This document shows, piece after piece, positions 34,137 to 42,469 of a stretch of DNA of 64,000 nucleotides. Under the pieces are notes generated by a model. That model did not search any database. It was not told where the DNA came from and was given only the letters and a program-made list of their open reading frames with translations. The first letter of the stretch is position 1. Each line of letters opens with the position of its first letter. A program made the translations under genes and the position numbers. The stretch comes from Bacillota bacterium (lineage in GTDB: Bacteria > Bacillota > Clostridia > Christensenellales > SZUA-584), in contig JAEYLC010000005.1 in the NCBI GenBank assembly GCA_023461435.1, positions 1 through 64,000 of the forward strand. The letters are read 5' to 3'.

Positions 34137-36620
34137 TTATTGCGGCGCGGCGTCGTCGCCGCCCGACAGTATGTCGACGTTCTGTCCGTAGACAACACCG
34201 CCGTCCAGCGCGTTGAACGCGGGGCTTAAATAGCTGAACGTTTGATCGATGTCATTCGGATAATGATAGACGACGGAGCCTTGAGCGATCCACACAGGGA
34301 TATCCCAGACGCTGTCAATATCGTCCTTGGTGTTGATATAGCCGGAGACCAGCCGGATGCTGTCGATCCGAACGTCCACAGCATCGGTCGCGTATTCGTA
34401 TTTGAGCTGGTTTAATATGCGCTCCTGGATATCCTTGAAAGGCAGCAGCTCGGAATTTTCGCTGACCGTTTCCGCGCTCTGCGCCATCTCAAACCACCAG
34501 ACCGCCTCGATGCCGTTCTGCGAGATCACCATTGAAAGCGTCTCCATTGTAAACGGCGGCGCATAAGCCTCATTGTTCTCGCTGCGGGACATCTGGGATT
34601 GGTTGTCGTAGCCGCTGAGCGCACCGAGCATGCGCGTGTATTGCACCACATATCCTTGATCCTGCGCCACCACGTTGGAAAACCCCGCCATACCGTCGTA
34701 CCTGTCGATCATTGCTTTTTCCACATTCACGATCCCCATGCCGTCGATTCCAAGATCGGTGACGGCCTTGCCTGCTTGCGCGACGGCGTCGTTCTCAGTG
34801 ATGGTAAAATTATCGAAGAAACCGTTATGAAGCAGCTCCATGGTGCTGTCATGAGCGGCGAGCGTGGCGTCGTCATAAAAGCTTCGCTCTTTTTCGGGAA
34901 TTTCGGGCTGGGCTTCCAGCATCGATTGTGCAAAATAGTTGATATTCGTGTTAAAAGTAAACTGGTTGCCCGCGGTGTTGCCCTTTTCATACCGTGTGGC
35001 AAAGATGCTGCCCGACTTGCCGTTTTCCGACGAGAAATTGATGTTCACGAAATTTTTGCCGCGGCTTTCATCCACGTTGCCGTCGTAATCGCGGTAATAA
35101 TCAAAATCAGTCGTCGCGGGCGTCACCTCATTGGCAGCCGGAGCGCTTGCGAGCTTTTCCTCAATGCTCTTCACCCACGGGTCGTCTGCGGCGGGCGGGA
35201 CATAGTCGCCGTCCACAAGCTGGCCCCGCTTGGCCTCGATCAGCCGCTGCTCATAAAATTCCTTGGTGAACACATCATGCGCGGAAAACGCCGCATCGGG
35301 CGCGAAATAGCTGATCAACTCATTGAGTCTGTCCTGAGTCAGTTCCTTGCGTTCCAGCCGGTGCACGGGAAAACCGCCGGTTTCGGGAACATCCACGTTG
35401 GCATCGATTTTAACGGTGCTGCTGTCGTTGAGCTTTTCTTCTTCGGTCCATCTGTCGGGCACATCGATGAGCGGGCTTTCGCTCGGCTGTTCATTTTCCC
35501 CGGTGTTGAGCGCGTCGGACGGCAGCCCCTGCGCCTTGTTGACCACAACAGGTGTCTCGGGTGTCGGCTGGCATGCCGTCGTGAAGCACGTGAAGAGCAG
35601 CAGCAGCGCGATGAAAAACGCCGCCATACGTGTGGACCGGCTCGTACGCTTTGTCATGAACATTCCTCTCACGCGCTTTTCCAGTGCTTTGCGGCCCGCG
35701 CCCATGCCGAGCGCATATTGCGGCTTTGCGTCGCGCCCCATATCGATCATCGCGGAGATATAGCGCGTGCGCTCCTGCGGCGCCATGCGGGCTGTGACGG
35801 CGGCGTCGCAGGCCGTCTCCATGTCGGTCTGTATGCGCCGAAACGCTATCCATACGACAGGATTGAACCAGTACACGCAGCGCAGCGCGAGCAGCAGCAG
35901 GCTTAAGAGGTGGTCCCGCCGCTTGTAGTGCGTGAGCTCGTGACGGATGCCGAACTTCAGCGCTTCGGTATCGTGCAGCATGTGAGACGGCAGCAGCAGT
36001 TTTGGTCTCACGGCCGCGGACAGCGCGGGAGATGTGAGCCAATCTTGCACGAAAATTCTGATGCGGGTGCGGATATGCAAATCCCGCCTGCAGTCTTCCG
36101 CGATGGTTTGCACGGATGTGGGAACAGATGCCGAACTGCAGGATATCCTTTTGTTTAAGCGTGTCCATTGAACGGCTGTGTATATGAAGAGCCCGAGCGC
36201 GCCCGCCGCCCAAGCTATGACGATGATCGTCTGCCAGTCGATCGGCTTTGAAGAGGCTGGTGATTGCGGGTCGGCGTTCGCAGTGTGAGTTGTTTGATCT
36301 GTCGTTTGAGACGGAATTACGCTGTTGTCCGATACCGGCAATGCGGGTGAAGAAACGGAAGGAGTCTGGATATTATCGGACGGTGCGGAATCCTGTAATG
36401 CCGACATTTGAACCGCCTGCGGCGCCGGAACGGTGAGCACGTGCCAGCCGCTTTCGATCGTGACGGGAACCAGCAGGCGCAGTATCAGCAGCGCCCACAC
36501 CGCGTAATTGAGCGTGGCGGAAATGCGGCGGCGGAAAAGCCGCTGAAACAGAAGAATCGCCGCCAGCAATATGGCGGAGAACAGCGTGACGTCGAGCAGC
36601 GCGGTGAGTATGGCTGTCAT
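34137..36620 (-). CDS. BlaR1-like M56 metalloprotease with lipoprotein-type sensor domain (copy B)
   Basis: An 827-residue paralogue of copy A, near-identical in the first 350 residues and much more diverged after them. HELTH at 227-231 and DMETACDAAVTARM form the zinc site; TM4 again ends CFTTACQPTP with Cys350. The outer domain differs in sequence and ends in an extra tail (NVDILSGGDDAAPQ) instead of the DGS-x-N-x-GY end. It overlaps the BlaI gene by ATGA, so repressor and protease are coupled as in bla/mec operons. The diverged sensors suggest different ligands (inference). Confidence 0.86.
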   Translation of the reverse strand: MTAILTALLDVTLFSAILLAAILLFQRLFRRRISATLNYAVWALLILRLLVPVTIESGWHVLTVPAPQAVQMSALQDSAPSDNIQTPSVSSPALPVSDNSVIPSQTTDQTTHTANADPQSPASSKPIDWQTIIVIAWAAGALGLFIYTAVQWTRLNKRISCSSASVPTSVQTIAEDCRRDLHIRTRIRIFVQDWLTSPALSAAVRPKLLLPSHMLHDTEALKFGIRHELTHYKRRDHLLSLLLLALRCVYWFNPVVWIAFRRIQTDMETACDAAVTARMAPQERTRYISAMIDMGRDAKPQYALGMGAGRKALEKRVRGMFMTKRTSRSTRMAAFFIALLLLFTCFTTACQPTPETPVVVNKAQGLPSDALNTGENEQPSESPLIDVPDRWTEEEKLNDSSTVKIDANVDVPETGGFPVHRLERKELTQDRLNELISYFAPDAAFSAHDVFTKEFYEQRLIEAKRGQLVDGDYVPPAADDPWVKSIEEKLASAPAANEVTPATTDFDYYRDYDGNVDESRGKNFVNINFSSENGKSGSIFATRYEKGNTAGNQFTFNTNINYFAQSMLEAQPEIPEKERSFYDDATLAAHDSTMELLHNGFFDNFTITENDAVAQAGKAVTDLGIDGMGIVNVEKAMIDRYDGMAGFSNVVAQDQGYVVQYTRMLGALSGYDNQSQMSRSENNEAYAPPFTMETLSMVISQNGIEAVWWFEMAQSAETVSENSELLPFKDIQERILNQLKYEYATDAVDVRIDSIRLVSGYINTKDDIDSVWDIPVWIAQGSVVYHYPNDIDQTFSYLSPAFNALDGGVVYGQNVDILSGGDDAAPQ

Positions 36621-37000
36621 TTGCGGTTTCCTTCTTTGTTCAGGCTGTCGAGCAGCGCTTTGAGCTCAGTGCGGTCCGCTTCGTTAAGCTCGCTGTCGCG
36701 GATCATGTAGACAAGCAGGTCTTTGGCGGAACGGCTCGGGAATTTGTCGAGTATGTGGCGGCTCTCCTCCATAAAACACTCGTCTTTTTCCACGAGCGGG
36801 TAGTAGAAGTTATCGCGCCCAATGCGATTAAAGCCGATGAGCCCTTTGTCGCTCATGCGCTTCACATACGTGACATATGTGTTGTACTTCCAATCAAATG
36901 CGTCGCCCATTGCGCTGATAATGCCGGACATCGTGAGATTCGGCGTTGTCCACAGCGCCTCCATCAGCGCCCATTCGGGCTTGGATAACGATCTTTGCAT
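36617..37000 (-). CDS. BlaI/MecI-family repressor 1
   Basis: A 127-residue winged-helix repressor: LSKPEWALMEALWTTPNLT at the N-terminus, the recognition region NTYVTYVKRMSDKGLIG, wing GRDNFYYPLV, and a C-terminal dimerisation helix. BlaI proteins bind TACA-TGTA palindromes and are cleaved when the partner M56 protease is activated. First gene of the operon. Its promoter at 37053-37081 carries such palindromes, so autoregulation is expected. Confidence 0.93.
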   Translation of the reverse strand: MQRSLSKPEWALMEALWTTPNLTMSGIISAMGDAFDWKYNTYVTYVKRMSDKGLIGFNRIGRDNFYYPLVEKDECFMEESRHILDKFPSRSAKDLLVYMIRDSELNEADRTELKALLDSLNKEGNRK

Positions 37001-37048
37001 AAACGGCCTCTTTTCAAAGAATAAACCCTATAACGGTAAACTTATACT

Positions 37049-37081
37049 TACAATTGTAGTGCTGTTGGGGACAATTGTCAA
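37049..37081 (-). promoter_or_regulatory. Promoter with two BlaI-type operators
   Basis: Minus strand: TTGACA (37081-37076), 17-bp spacer, TACAAT (37058-37053). The palindrome TACAATTGTA (37049-37058) covers the -10 box and the variant GACAATTGTC (37070-37079) covers the -35 box, so a bound repressor would block RNA polymerase. Confidence 0.85.
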
Positions 37082-37231
37082 TAGATTCTGATAAGCGGTC
37101 AAAAATTTTAATGCAGATAAAAAAACAGGCTTTTCCGGCTAACAGGCTCCATTTGGCCTGGTCTCCGATTAGCGAAGCTCTTTGGGAAGTTTTCGTACGT
37201 ATAAATTGTTAATATAAGAGATACGGCAAAT

Positions 37232-37268
37232 TAAAAGCCCGCTGGCCGCAGGGATAAGCGGACCGTTA
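37232..37268 (-). terminator. Candidate terminator of the structured RNA
   Basis: On the minus strand GTCCGCT pairs with AGCGGGC (one G-T pair) and is followed by TTTTAATTT. A second candidate with a seven-T run lies near 37118-37160. Confidence 0.5.
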
Positions 37269-37299
37269 TGAAAATGAATTTCGTTTAATTTTTTGATTA

Positions 37300-37511
37300 T
37301 AGGCGGCGGCTGACCTGGTCTTTGCCCCCACATCCGCCGGCTGGGCATTTTGCTCATAAGGCGCTATGGCCTCCCCACGACTCTGCCTCTCGGGAATTTT
37401 CCCGGCCGGGCTGACATCTAAACCGCGCCATGCTCACAGGGCATTCGCCTGCTTACGTGGGTCGTTTTGCCCGCGACTGGCATCGACTTCCAACCACAGA
37501 CCCGCCGCCAT
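37300..37511 (-). ncRNA. Structured non-coding RNA of unidentified class
   Basis: About 210 nt on the minus strand with no open frame. GGCGGCGG near 37509-37502 pairs with CCGCCGCC near 37310-37303 to close the whole molecule, CTG/CAG continuing the stem. Inside are further stems, e.g. CCGGGAAAATTCCCG near 37405-37391 and GGGCAAAACGACCC near 37472-37459. The GC-rich block stands out from AT-rich flanks and has its own perfect promoter. Size and closed architecture recall the raiA motif of Firmicutes, but this is from memory. It does not fit SRP RNA, tmRNA or RNase P. Confidence 0.6.
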
Positions 37512-37517
37512 AAGAGG

Positions 37518-37546
37518 ATTATAAGGGGCGGTGTGCAAATAGTCAA
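37518..37546 (-). promoter_or_regulatory. Consensus promoter of the structured RNA
   Basis: Minus strand: TTGACT (37546-37541), exactly 17 bp, TATAAT (37523-37518). Transcription should start near 37511, at the foot of the closing stem. Confidence 0.85.
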
Positions 37547-37586
37547 ATATGGGAGGTTTTTGTATCTTTGCAGATCAGTCTGAAGA

Positions 37587-37614
37587 TTGATTTATTCGTC
37601 TGCCGTGTTATAAT
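37587..37614 (+). promoter_or_regulatory. Promoter of the leader-corA operon
   Basis: TTGATT (37587-37592), 16-bp spacer, TATAAT (37609-37614), giving a leader of about 160 nt before corA. Confidence 0.65.
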
Positions 37615-37678
37615 GAGTGTGGCTTAGAAAGAGCCTATCCGATTATGTCGGATTTTACATGAATCCCAAGGAGGTGGT

Positions 37679-37786
37679 ATGCGTGGACGCGGACCCTACA
37701 TTACAACACAAATATTCCGGCGGCGTGCATACCGGCTGGCAGGCATAGGTGCACGCTGCTATAAGAAAGGCGGTGCTTGCCAATGA
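37679..37786 (+). CDS. Leader ORF upstream of corA (35 residues)
   Basis: ATG at 37679 follows a near-perfect AAGGAGGTGG ribosome site, stronger than that of corA. The frame reads MRGRGPYITTQIFRRR then AYRLAG and ends KKGGACQ, with its TGA overlapping the corA ATG (CAATGA). The peptide is strongly basic with no known domain. The strong ribosome site and exact coupling suggest a regulatory leader, by analogy with the mgtL and corL leaders of enterobacteria (inference). An unrelated short gene cannot be excluded. Confidence 0.55.
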   Translation: MRGRGPYITTQIFRRRAYRLAGIGARCYKKGGACQ

Positions 37787-38715
37787 TACAGTACAACAAA
37801 ACGATAGACGGCCTGCTCACCGAGCAGAATACGGCCGGCGACGGCGTTTGGGTGCACCTTGTAAACCCCACGCGCGATGAGCTTGAAAGGGTGTGCGGTG
37901 AGACGGGCGCACAGCTCGATCTGCTGCAGGCTGCGCTCGACGAAGAAGAAACGCCGCGTCTTGACAGGGAAGACGAACAGACGCTGATTATCGTGGACAT
38001 TCCCGTGGTTGAACCCGAAGGAACCTCCTTCATCTATAACACGTTGCCGCTCGGTATTGTGCTGCTTGAGCAAATGGTCGTGACGATTTGTCTCGAAGAA
38101 TCGACGATTATCGACGATTTTATCGAGAACCGTGTCCGCGGCTTCGATACGAGCAAAAAGACGCGGTTTGTGCTTCAGCTTCTTTACAAAACAAGTTCAA
38201 AATACCTCCAGTATCTGCGTCAGGTGGACAAGGCCAGCACGCAGGTTGAAGCCGCCCTGCATAAGTCTTTAAAGAATCGTGAGCTAATACAAATGCTCAA
38301 GCTTGAAAAGTCGCTGGTCTTCTTCTCAACTTCGCTGAAGGCCAACGAAATTGTGATGGAGAAATTGCTCAAGACGAACTTCATCAAACGGTATCCCGAC
38401 GATGAGGATCTGCTCGAAGACGTTATCATCGAAAACAAGCAGGCCATCGAAATGGCGACGATCTATCGCGACATTCTTTCGGGAACGATGGATGCGTTCG
38501 CTTCGGTGATCTCCAACAACCTCAATATCGTCATGAAGTTTTTGGCGTCGATGACAATCATACTCGCCGTGCCCGCGCTGATCGCGGCGCTGTGGGGCAT
38601 GAACGTGCCGGTGCCTTTTGAGAGGTCTCCGGCAGGCTTTTGGGTGGTCACTGGCGTATCGCTTTTGGGCGCCGGGCTGACGATGTGTATACTCTGGCGC
38701 AGGAAGATGCTTTAA
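37783..38715 (+). CDS. corA: CorA-family divalent cation transporter
   Basis: A 310-residue protein with a large cytoplasmic N-terminal domain (acidic, helical) and two C-terminal helices at about 250-272 and 285-303. The signature GMN follows the first helix (AALWGMNVPVPFE). A basic tail WRRKML ends it. CorA forms pentamers importing Mg2+ or Co2+. The ATG at 37783 overlaps the stop of the leader ORF, so translation is probably coupled. Confidence 0.93.
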   Translation: MIQYNKTIDGLLTEQNTAGDGVWVHLVNPTRDELERVCGETGAQLDLLQAALDEEETPRLDREDEQTLIIVDIPVVEPEGTSFIYNTLPLGIVLLEQMVVTICLEESTIIDDFIENRVRGFDTSKKTRFVLQLLYKTSSKYLQYLRQVDKASTQVEAALHKSLKNRELIQMLKLEKSLVFFSTSLKANEIVMEKLLKTNFIKRYPDDEDLLEDVIIENKQAIEMATIYRDILSGTMDAFASVISNNLNIVMKFLASMTIILAVPALIAALWGMNVPVPFERSPAGFWVVTGVSLLGAGLTMCILWRRKML

Positions 38716-38733
38716 GGAAAGGAAAACCGGCAT

Positions 38734-38919
38734 ATGCCATTGCTGAAATACATCTGCGAAGACTGCAAGACTGTTTTTGAAGAGCTGACAACGGCGGATA
38801 AAAAGCCGCCCTGCCCAAAGTGCGCGTCCTTAAACACCGTGCGGTATTATCAGGGCAAATGCTATTTTGGCGGCAAGGGCGGCGGTGGATGCAGCGGCTG
38901 CAAGGGCTGCGGAAGCTGA
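38734..38919 (+). CDS. FmdB-type zinc-ribbon protein
   Basis: A 61-residue protein: MPLLKYICEDCKTVFEELTT, then CPKCAS, a standard FmdB/CxxC_CxxC zinc ribbon, and a Gly/Cys-rich tail (GGGGCSGCKGCGS) that could hold a second metal. It lies 18 bp after corA and 6 bp before radC, so it is probably part of that transcript. Function unknown. Confidence 0.85.
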   Translation: MPLLKYICEDCKTVFEELTTADKKPPCPKCASLNTVRYYQGKCYFGGKGGGGCSGCKGCGS

Positions 38920-38925
38920 CGGCTT

Positions 38926-39675
38926 ATGCACGAAGGACACAGACAGCGGCTCACAGACCGGTTTTTAAGCGAAGGGCTTGAGGGCTTTGAGGAACACGAG
39001 ATCATCGAGTTGCTGCTGTTTTACGCGTTGCCGCGAGTGGATACCAACGCGACCGCCCACGAGCTGATCAAAACCTTTGGCTCGCTGGCGGCGGTGCTCG
39101 AGGCGGACCCGAAGGACCTTGAGCGCGTGGGCGGCATCGGGCCCAAAGCGGCGGCGTTTCTCACCATGGTTCCGGACATTTTCAGGGCATATGAGCGCAG
39201 CAAGCTCGGCAAAAAGCCTGCGCTTCGCTCCATTGCCGACGCGTGCGGCTTTGCAAGGACGCTGCTGTTTGGCAAACCGTTTGAGCAGTTTTATGTGATA
39301 TGGCTCGGAACGCAGAACCGCGTGATCCACTATGAGCGGCTCAGTGAAGGCAGCGTGAACGAGTCGCCGGTGTACATCGGCCGCCTTGCTGCGAAGGCGC
39401 TGCGGCACCATGCCGTCAAGTGCGTGATCGCGCACAATCATCCGGGCGGCAGGGTGGTCCCCTCAAAGGCGGACATCGAGACCACACAGAGCGTGCTGAA
39501 TGCGCTGGCTGTATTGGGCATTGAGCTTGTCGATCATATCATCGTCAGTGAAAACGAGGCGTTCAGTTTTCAGGCCGATTCTCTGATGGACAAGTGCGAG
39601 CTCGCGGGGCGTGAAGCTTATGCCGCCGAATATTCAAGCATGCGGCAGCTTGCTGCGGCATTAAAACAAGATTGA
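38926..39675 (+). CDS. radC: RadC-family JAB/MPN protein
   Basis: A 249-residue protein with an N-terminal HhH region (FGSLAAVLEADPKDLERVGGIG, helix-hairpin-helix at about 61-75) and a C-terminal JAMM metalloprotease-like domain with HNHPGG (His170, His172) and Asp183 in VVPSKAD. RadC proteins are widespread; a DNA-repair role is no longer well supported, and the molecular function is open. Confidence 0.92.
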   Translation: MHEGHRQRLTDRFLSEGLEGFEEHEIIELLLFYALPRVDTNATAHELIKTFGSLAAVLEADPKDLERVGGIGPKAAAFLTMVPDIFRAYERSKLGKKPALRSIADACGFARTLLFGKPFEQFYVIWLGTQNRVIHYERLSEGSVNESPVYIGRLAAKALRHHAVKCVIAHNHPGGRVVPSKADIETTQSVLNALAVLGIELVDHIIVSENEAFSFQADSLMDKCELAGREAYAAEYSSMRQLAAALKQD

Positions 39676-39689
39676 TTTTGGAGGAAGAC

Positions 39690-40148
39690 ATGACACTGAC
39701 ATTTACCGTACTGGAAAAGCCGGAAGTTAATATCGTCAGCAACATTCTCGATATTGAGCAGGAGGCCTTCGGAGACGGCGCGCTCAACGAGTATGTGGTG
39801 GTGCCGCTGCTGCGCTACGGCAAGGTGTATGCCGCGGTGGACGAAGAGGGCACGGCGGTGGCCTGCGCGTATTTCATGGCGGACATGAACGACCCCGATA
39901 ACGCGTACCTCATGAGCGTGGCGGTGCTTCCGGATTACAGAGGCCAGAACGTGGGCACGGCGTTGCTCGCGTATGCGCTCGAGGGCCTTAAGGAATACGG
40001 CATTTCGAGGGTGACGCTCACCGTGGACCCCGCGAACTTCACCGCGCTCTCCGTATACCGCGAAAAGCTCGGCTTCACCGTGGTGGACAGCGCCAAGGAT
40101 GAGTACGGTGAAGGCGAAGACCGTTTGATCATGACCAAAGAAATTTAG
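39690..40148 (+). CDS. GNAT-family N-acetyltransferase
   Basis: A 152-residue acetyltransferase. The acetyl-CoA site is VAVLPDYRGQNVGTALLAYA (Q/RxxGxG/A), followed by VTLTVDPANFTALSVYREKLGF, the RimI-like Asn/Tyr segment. ATG at 39690 follows TTGGAGGAA. It follows radC by 14 bp and may close the corA operon. Substrate unknown. Confidence 0.88.
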   Translation: MTLTFTVLEKPEVNIVSNILDIEQEAFGDGALNEYVVVPLLRYGKVYAAVDEEGTAVACAYFMADMNDPDNAYLMSVAVLPDYRGQNVGTALLAYALEGLKEYGISRVTLTVDPANFTALSVYREKLGFTVVDSAKDEYGEGEDRLIMTKEI

Positions 40149-40264
40149 AGGACTTTACAAAAATTCAACGTTGTGTTAACATATTGTTCATAACCATTCT
40201 TTATAATAATAATCAAGTTAATAAGGCAGTCATCAATAAGGCAGCCAGCAATTTATATATATTG

Positions 40265-40300
40265 AAAAAAGCGCGGGTCAGGATAAGCGCTTTTTTCATT
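40265..40300 (+). terminator. Terminator after the GNAT gene
   Basis: The stem AAAAAAGCGC/GCGCTTTTTT with a 12-nt loop; the T-run is part of the right arm. Confidence 0.8.
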
Positions 40301-40407
40301 TGTATGGATGAATCATTATTTTTCACGCTTTGGACAAAAAGCAATTCGCGAAGATTTTTTAACCGGCACCGCTGACGTTTAAATCCGTCTTAGGGGATAA
40401 TAATCGT

Positions 40408-40683
40408 ATGGGATGCTTGATAGAATTTTTGATAGAACTGCTTTTAGAGGGATTGTCAGATGCGGCGGGGCATCCGAGGGTACCCATTTTTATCAGGCTG
40501 ATTTTTATAACTTTACTCGTGGGCGGTATGGCCGTTGTTGCTGTTTTATGCGGGTTTTCCGCATTAGACGCCGTCGGGCTGGCGGGGGCTGTAATCGGCT
40601 GGGTGATAGCGGCGGGATTGATATTTCTATGGGTTTACGGCTGCTACAGAATTATAAAGACCAGAAGGACCAATAACAAATAA
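40408..40683 (+). CDS. Small two-helix membrane protein
   Basis: A 91-residue protein with an amphipathic N-terminus (MGCLIEFLIELLLEGL), two clear helices at about 27-49 and 54-80, and a basic tail KTRRTNNK. AGGGGAT lies before its ATG. It precedes the BlaI-regulated lipoprotein but has no BlaI-type site of its own. Function unknown. Confidence 0.65.
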   Translation: MGCLIEFLIELLLEGLSDAAGHPRVPIFIRLIFITLLVGGMAVVAVLCGFSALDAVGLAGAVIGWVIAAGLIFLWVYGCYRIIKTRRTNNK

Positions 40684-40717
40684 ACGCGCTACGTCGGGAA
40701 GCAAAACCAACAGCACA

Positions 40718-40750
40718 TTGACAAACGGTACACGTATAACTACAATTGTA
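40718..40750 (+). promoter_or_regulatory. BlaI-type operator/promoter of the free lipoprotein
   Basis: TTGACA (40718-40723), 17-bp spacer, TACAAT (40741-40746), with the palindrome TACAATTGTA (40741-40750) over the -10 box. The layout is identical to that of the blaI operon at 37049. Confidence 0.85.
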
Positions 40751-40787
40751 ATTGATGATATCAATATACCGTTGTTGAGGTGCCATT

Positions 40788-42271
40788 ATGAGAATAAAAC
40801 ACGTCTCTGCGATGAAAAAAGCGTCTGCCCTGTTTGCCTGCCTGATGCTCACCGTTTTTATTATGACAGCGTGTCAGCCGACGCCCGAAATTGCGCCCGT
40901 AGTGAACAAGGGAGATAACCACCTTGAGGAGATGATCGCGGCTTCCACGAAAGAGCCGCTGCCCACACCCACGGTTGACCCTGAGAAAACAAAAGAGGAG
41001 CAAGACGAAGCGTTGCGGCAGGCGCTTCTCAAAAAGCTCGGCGCGCCCGAGACCTGTGCGGACAGCTTCGAGAACAAAAACGGCAGAGTTACGGTGTCGT
41101 TCGACGACGCGGCGGTGATTGTGCCTGCGGTGCAAAGCATCCCAACGGTGGCGCTCAAGCCATCCGCATTTTCCAGGGAGACGGTGGATAAGTATGCTGC
41201 TTACTTCTTGCATGGCGCTCCCGTTTTTACGCAGGAGCATGCGCGCACCAAGGAAGAGATCGAAGCGGAGATCATCCGGCTGAAACAATCGATACAGGAT
41301 ACCAAAAACGAGGACAATCTCAGTGCAAATATGAAGGATTATATCAAGGAGAGCGAGCAGTATTTAAAAGACCTCGAGAAACAATATCAAGAAGCGCCTG
41401 AGGCGCGCGCGAAGACGCCCGCTTCACTGGATTTTGTAAAGACGGAGTACGGGCAGAAAATCGGCGTTGTGGCGGATTTGGGTAAAGAGGATGTCGCCGG
41501 TTTCAGTGTATACAACGAGGAGCAGGTCAGTACATTCAGTTTCTCAAACTGCGGCAAAGGGCATTATTCATTTCGGTTTGAGCAGGTTGTGCCGGATCGG
41601 CTTCCCAAGGGCATGACAATGGTGCTCGACGAAGCGACAGCACTGGTCAACGAATGTCTTGACGATTTGGATATCGAAAACATGCAGATCGATGCCGTCA
41701 GATATGGGGATTACAGTGATTTCTTGCTGAATAATTCGGATAAGCAATGCTATCACTTTGAATTGAGACGCACGTTTCACGGTTCCCGGTAACGAGAATT
41801 GACGCCGCGACACCCAACAGCGGCGACGACCCGACCATGGAAGTGCCCAAAGAGCCCGAGTATGCCGATGTGGTTCAGCCGGAGTGGCTGTTTATACAGG
41901 TGGACGACACGGGCATTGTGGATATGCAGTGGGCCGCGCCGTTTGAAGAAGATGAGGTGCTGTCTGAAAACTTGACGCTGCTGCCGTTTGACGACATTGT
42001 GCAGAAGGCCAAGGACAATATATTTTTTCAGGGCTACTCCGCGTCCAACTGCACGGCGCATGTGCATATCACGCGCATTGAGCTCGGCATGATGCGCATT
42101 ATGAGAAAGGATAGACCCGGAGAATACATGATGGTGCCGGTGTGGGATTTTATCGGAAACCGCGAACAGACCGTTTATGAAGAGACGGATTGGCTTCCCT
42201 TCGGAGATCAGAGCTATGTGACGATCAACGCGATAGACGGCAGCCACATCAACCGCGAATGGGGCTATTGA
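40788..42271 (+). pseudogene. Frameshifted lipoprotein related to the M56 sensor domains
   Basis: Residues 1-334 read in one frame (stop at 41792), and the remainder continues in another frame to 42271. Inserting one base near 41784 restores 494 codons and gives HG-x-PVTRIDAATP, matching the VDGIPT and NNVPVT segments of the M56 copies A and C. The N-terminus is a signal peptide ending IMTACQPTPE, a lipobox. The C-terminus YVTINAIDGSHINREWGY matches the ends of copies A and C. Thus it is the free form of the domain fused to the proteases. It could be a recent pseudogene, a sequencing error, or programmed slippage; the truncated form might still be secreted. Confidence 0.8.
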
Positions 42272-42274
42272 GCA

Positions 42275-42457
42275 TTACCTTCTGCGATTGTCCGCAATCA
42301 GAAACGCGGCGGCTGTGACCGACGCAATACACGTGGCCGCCACGACAATCTGCACGAACGATTTGCCCCATATCGGGTTAAACTGCGCGAGCACCAGAAA
42401 TGTGAGCGTCGCCAGAGAAAAGATGATGCAGATGTGCGGTATCAGTTTCTTTATCAT
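42275..42457 (-). CDS. Small two-helix membrane protein
   Basis: A 60-residue protein with helices at about 7-25 and 33-53 and the tail DNRRR. AAGGAAA precedes ATG, 12 bp after the stop of the phosphodiester glycosidase gene, so both share the BlaI-type promoter at 43555. Function unknown. Confidence 0.65.
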   Translation of the reverse strand: MIKKLIPHICIIFSLATLTFLVLAQFNPIWGKSFVQIVVAATCIASVTAAAFLIADNRRR

Positions 42458-42469
42458 AATCAGTTTCCT

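Noticed and set aside
34599..35906. 435-codon open frame on the plus strand
   Set aside because: Antisense to the M56 copy B gene, with no start signal or recognisable domain.
31601..37000. Beta-lactam resistance operon
   Set aside because: Although BlaI and M56 are present, no beta-lactamase, PBP2a or penicillin-binding sensor domain was seen in or near the operon.
37300..37511. SRP RNA, tmRNA, RNase P RNA or cobalamin riboswitch
   Set aside because: The conserved cores I know for these (for example GGAAGCAGCC of SRP or the B12 box) are absent, and a riboswitch would need a downstream gene on the minus strand; the next is 300 bp away with its own promoter.
37620..37782. Mg2+ riboswitch (M-box) before corA
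   Set aside because: No M-box core was found; the leader instead contains a complete small ORF.
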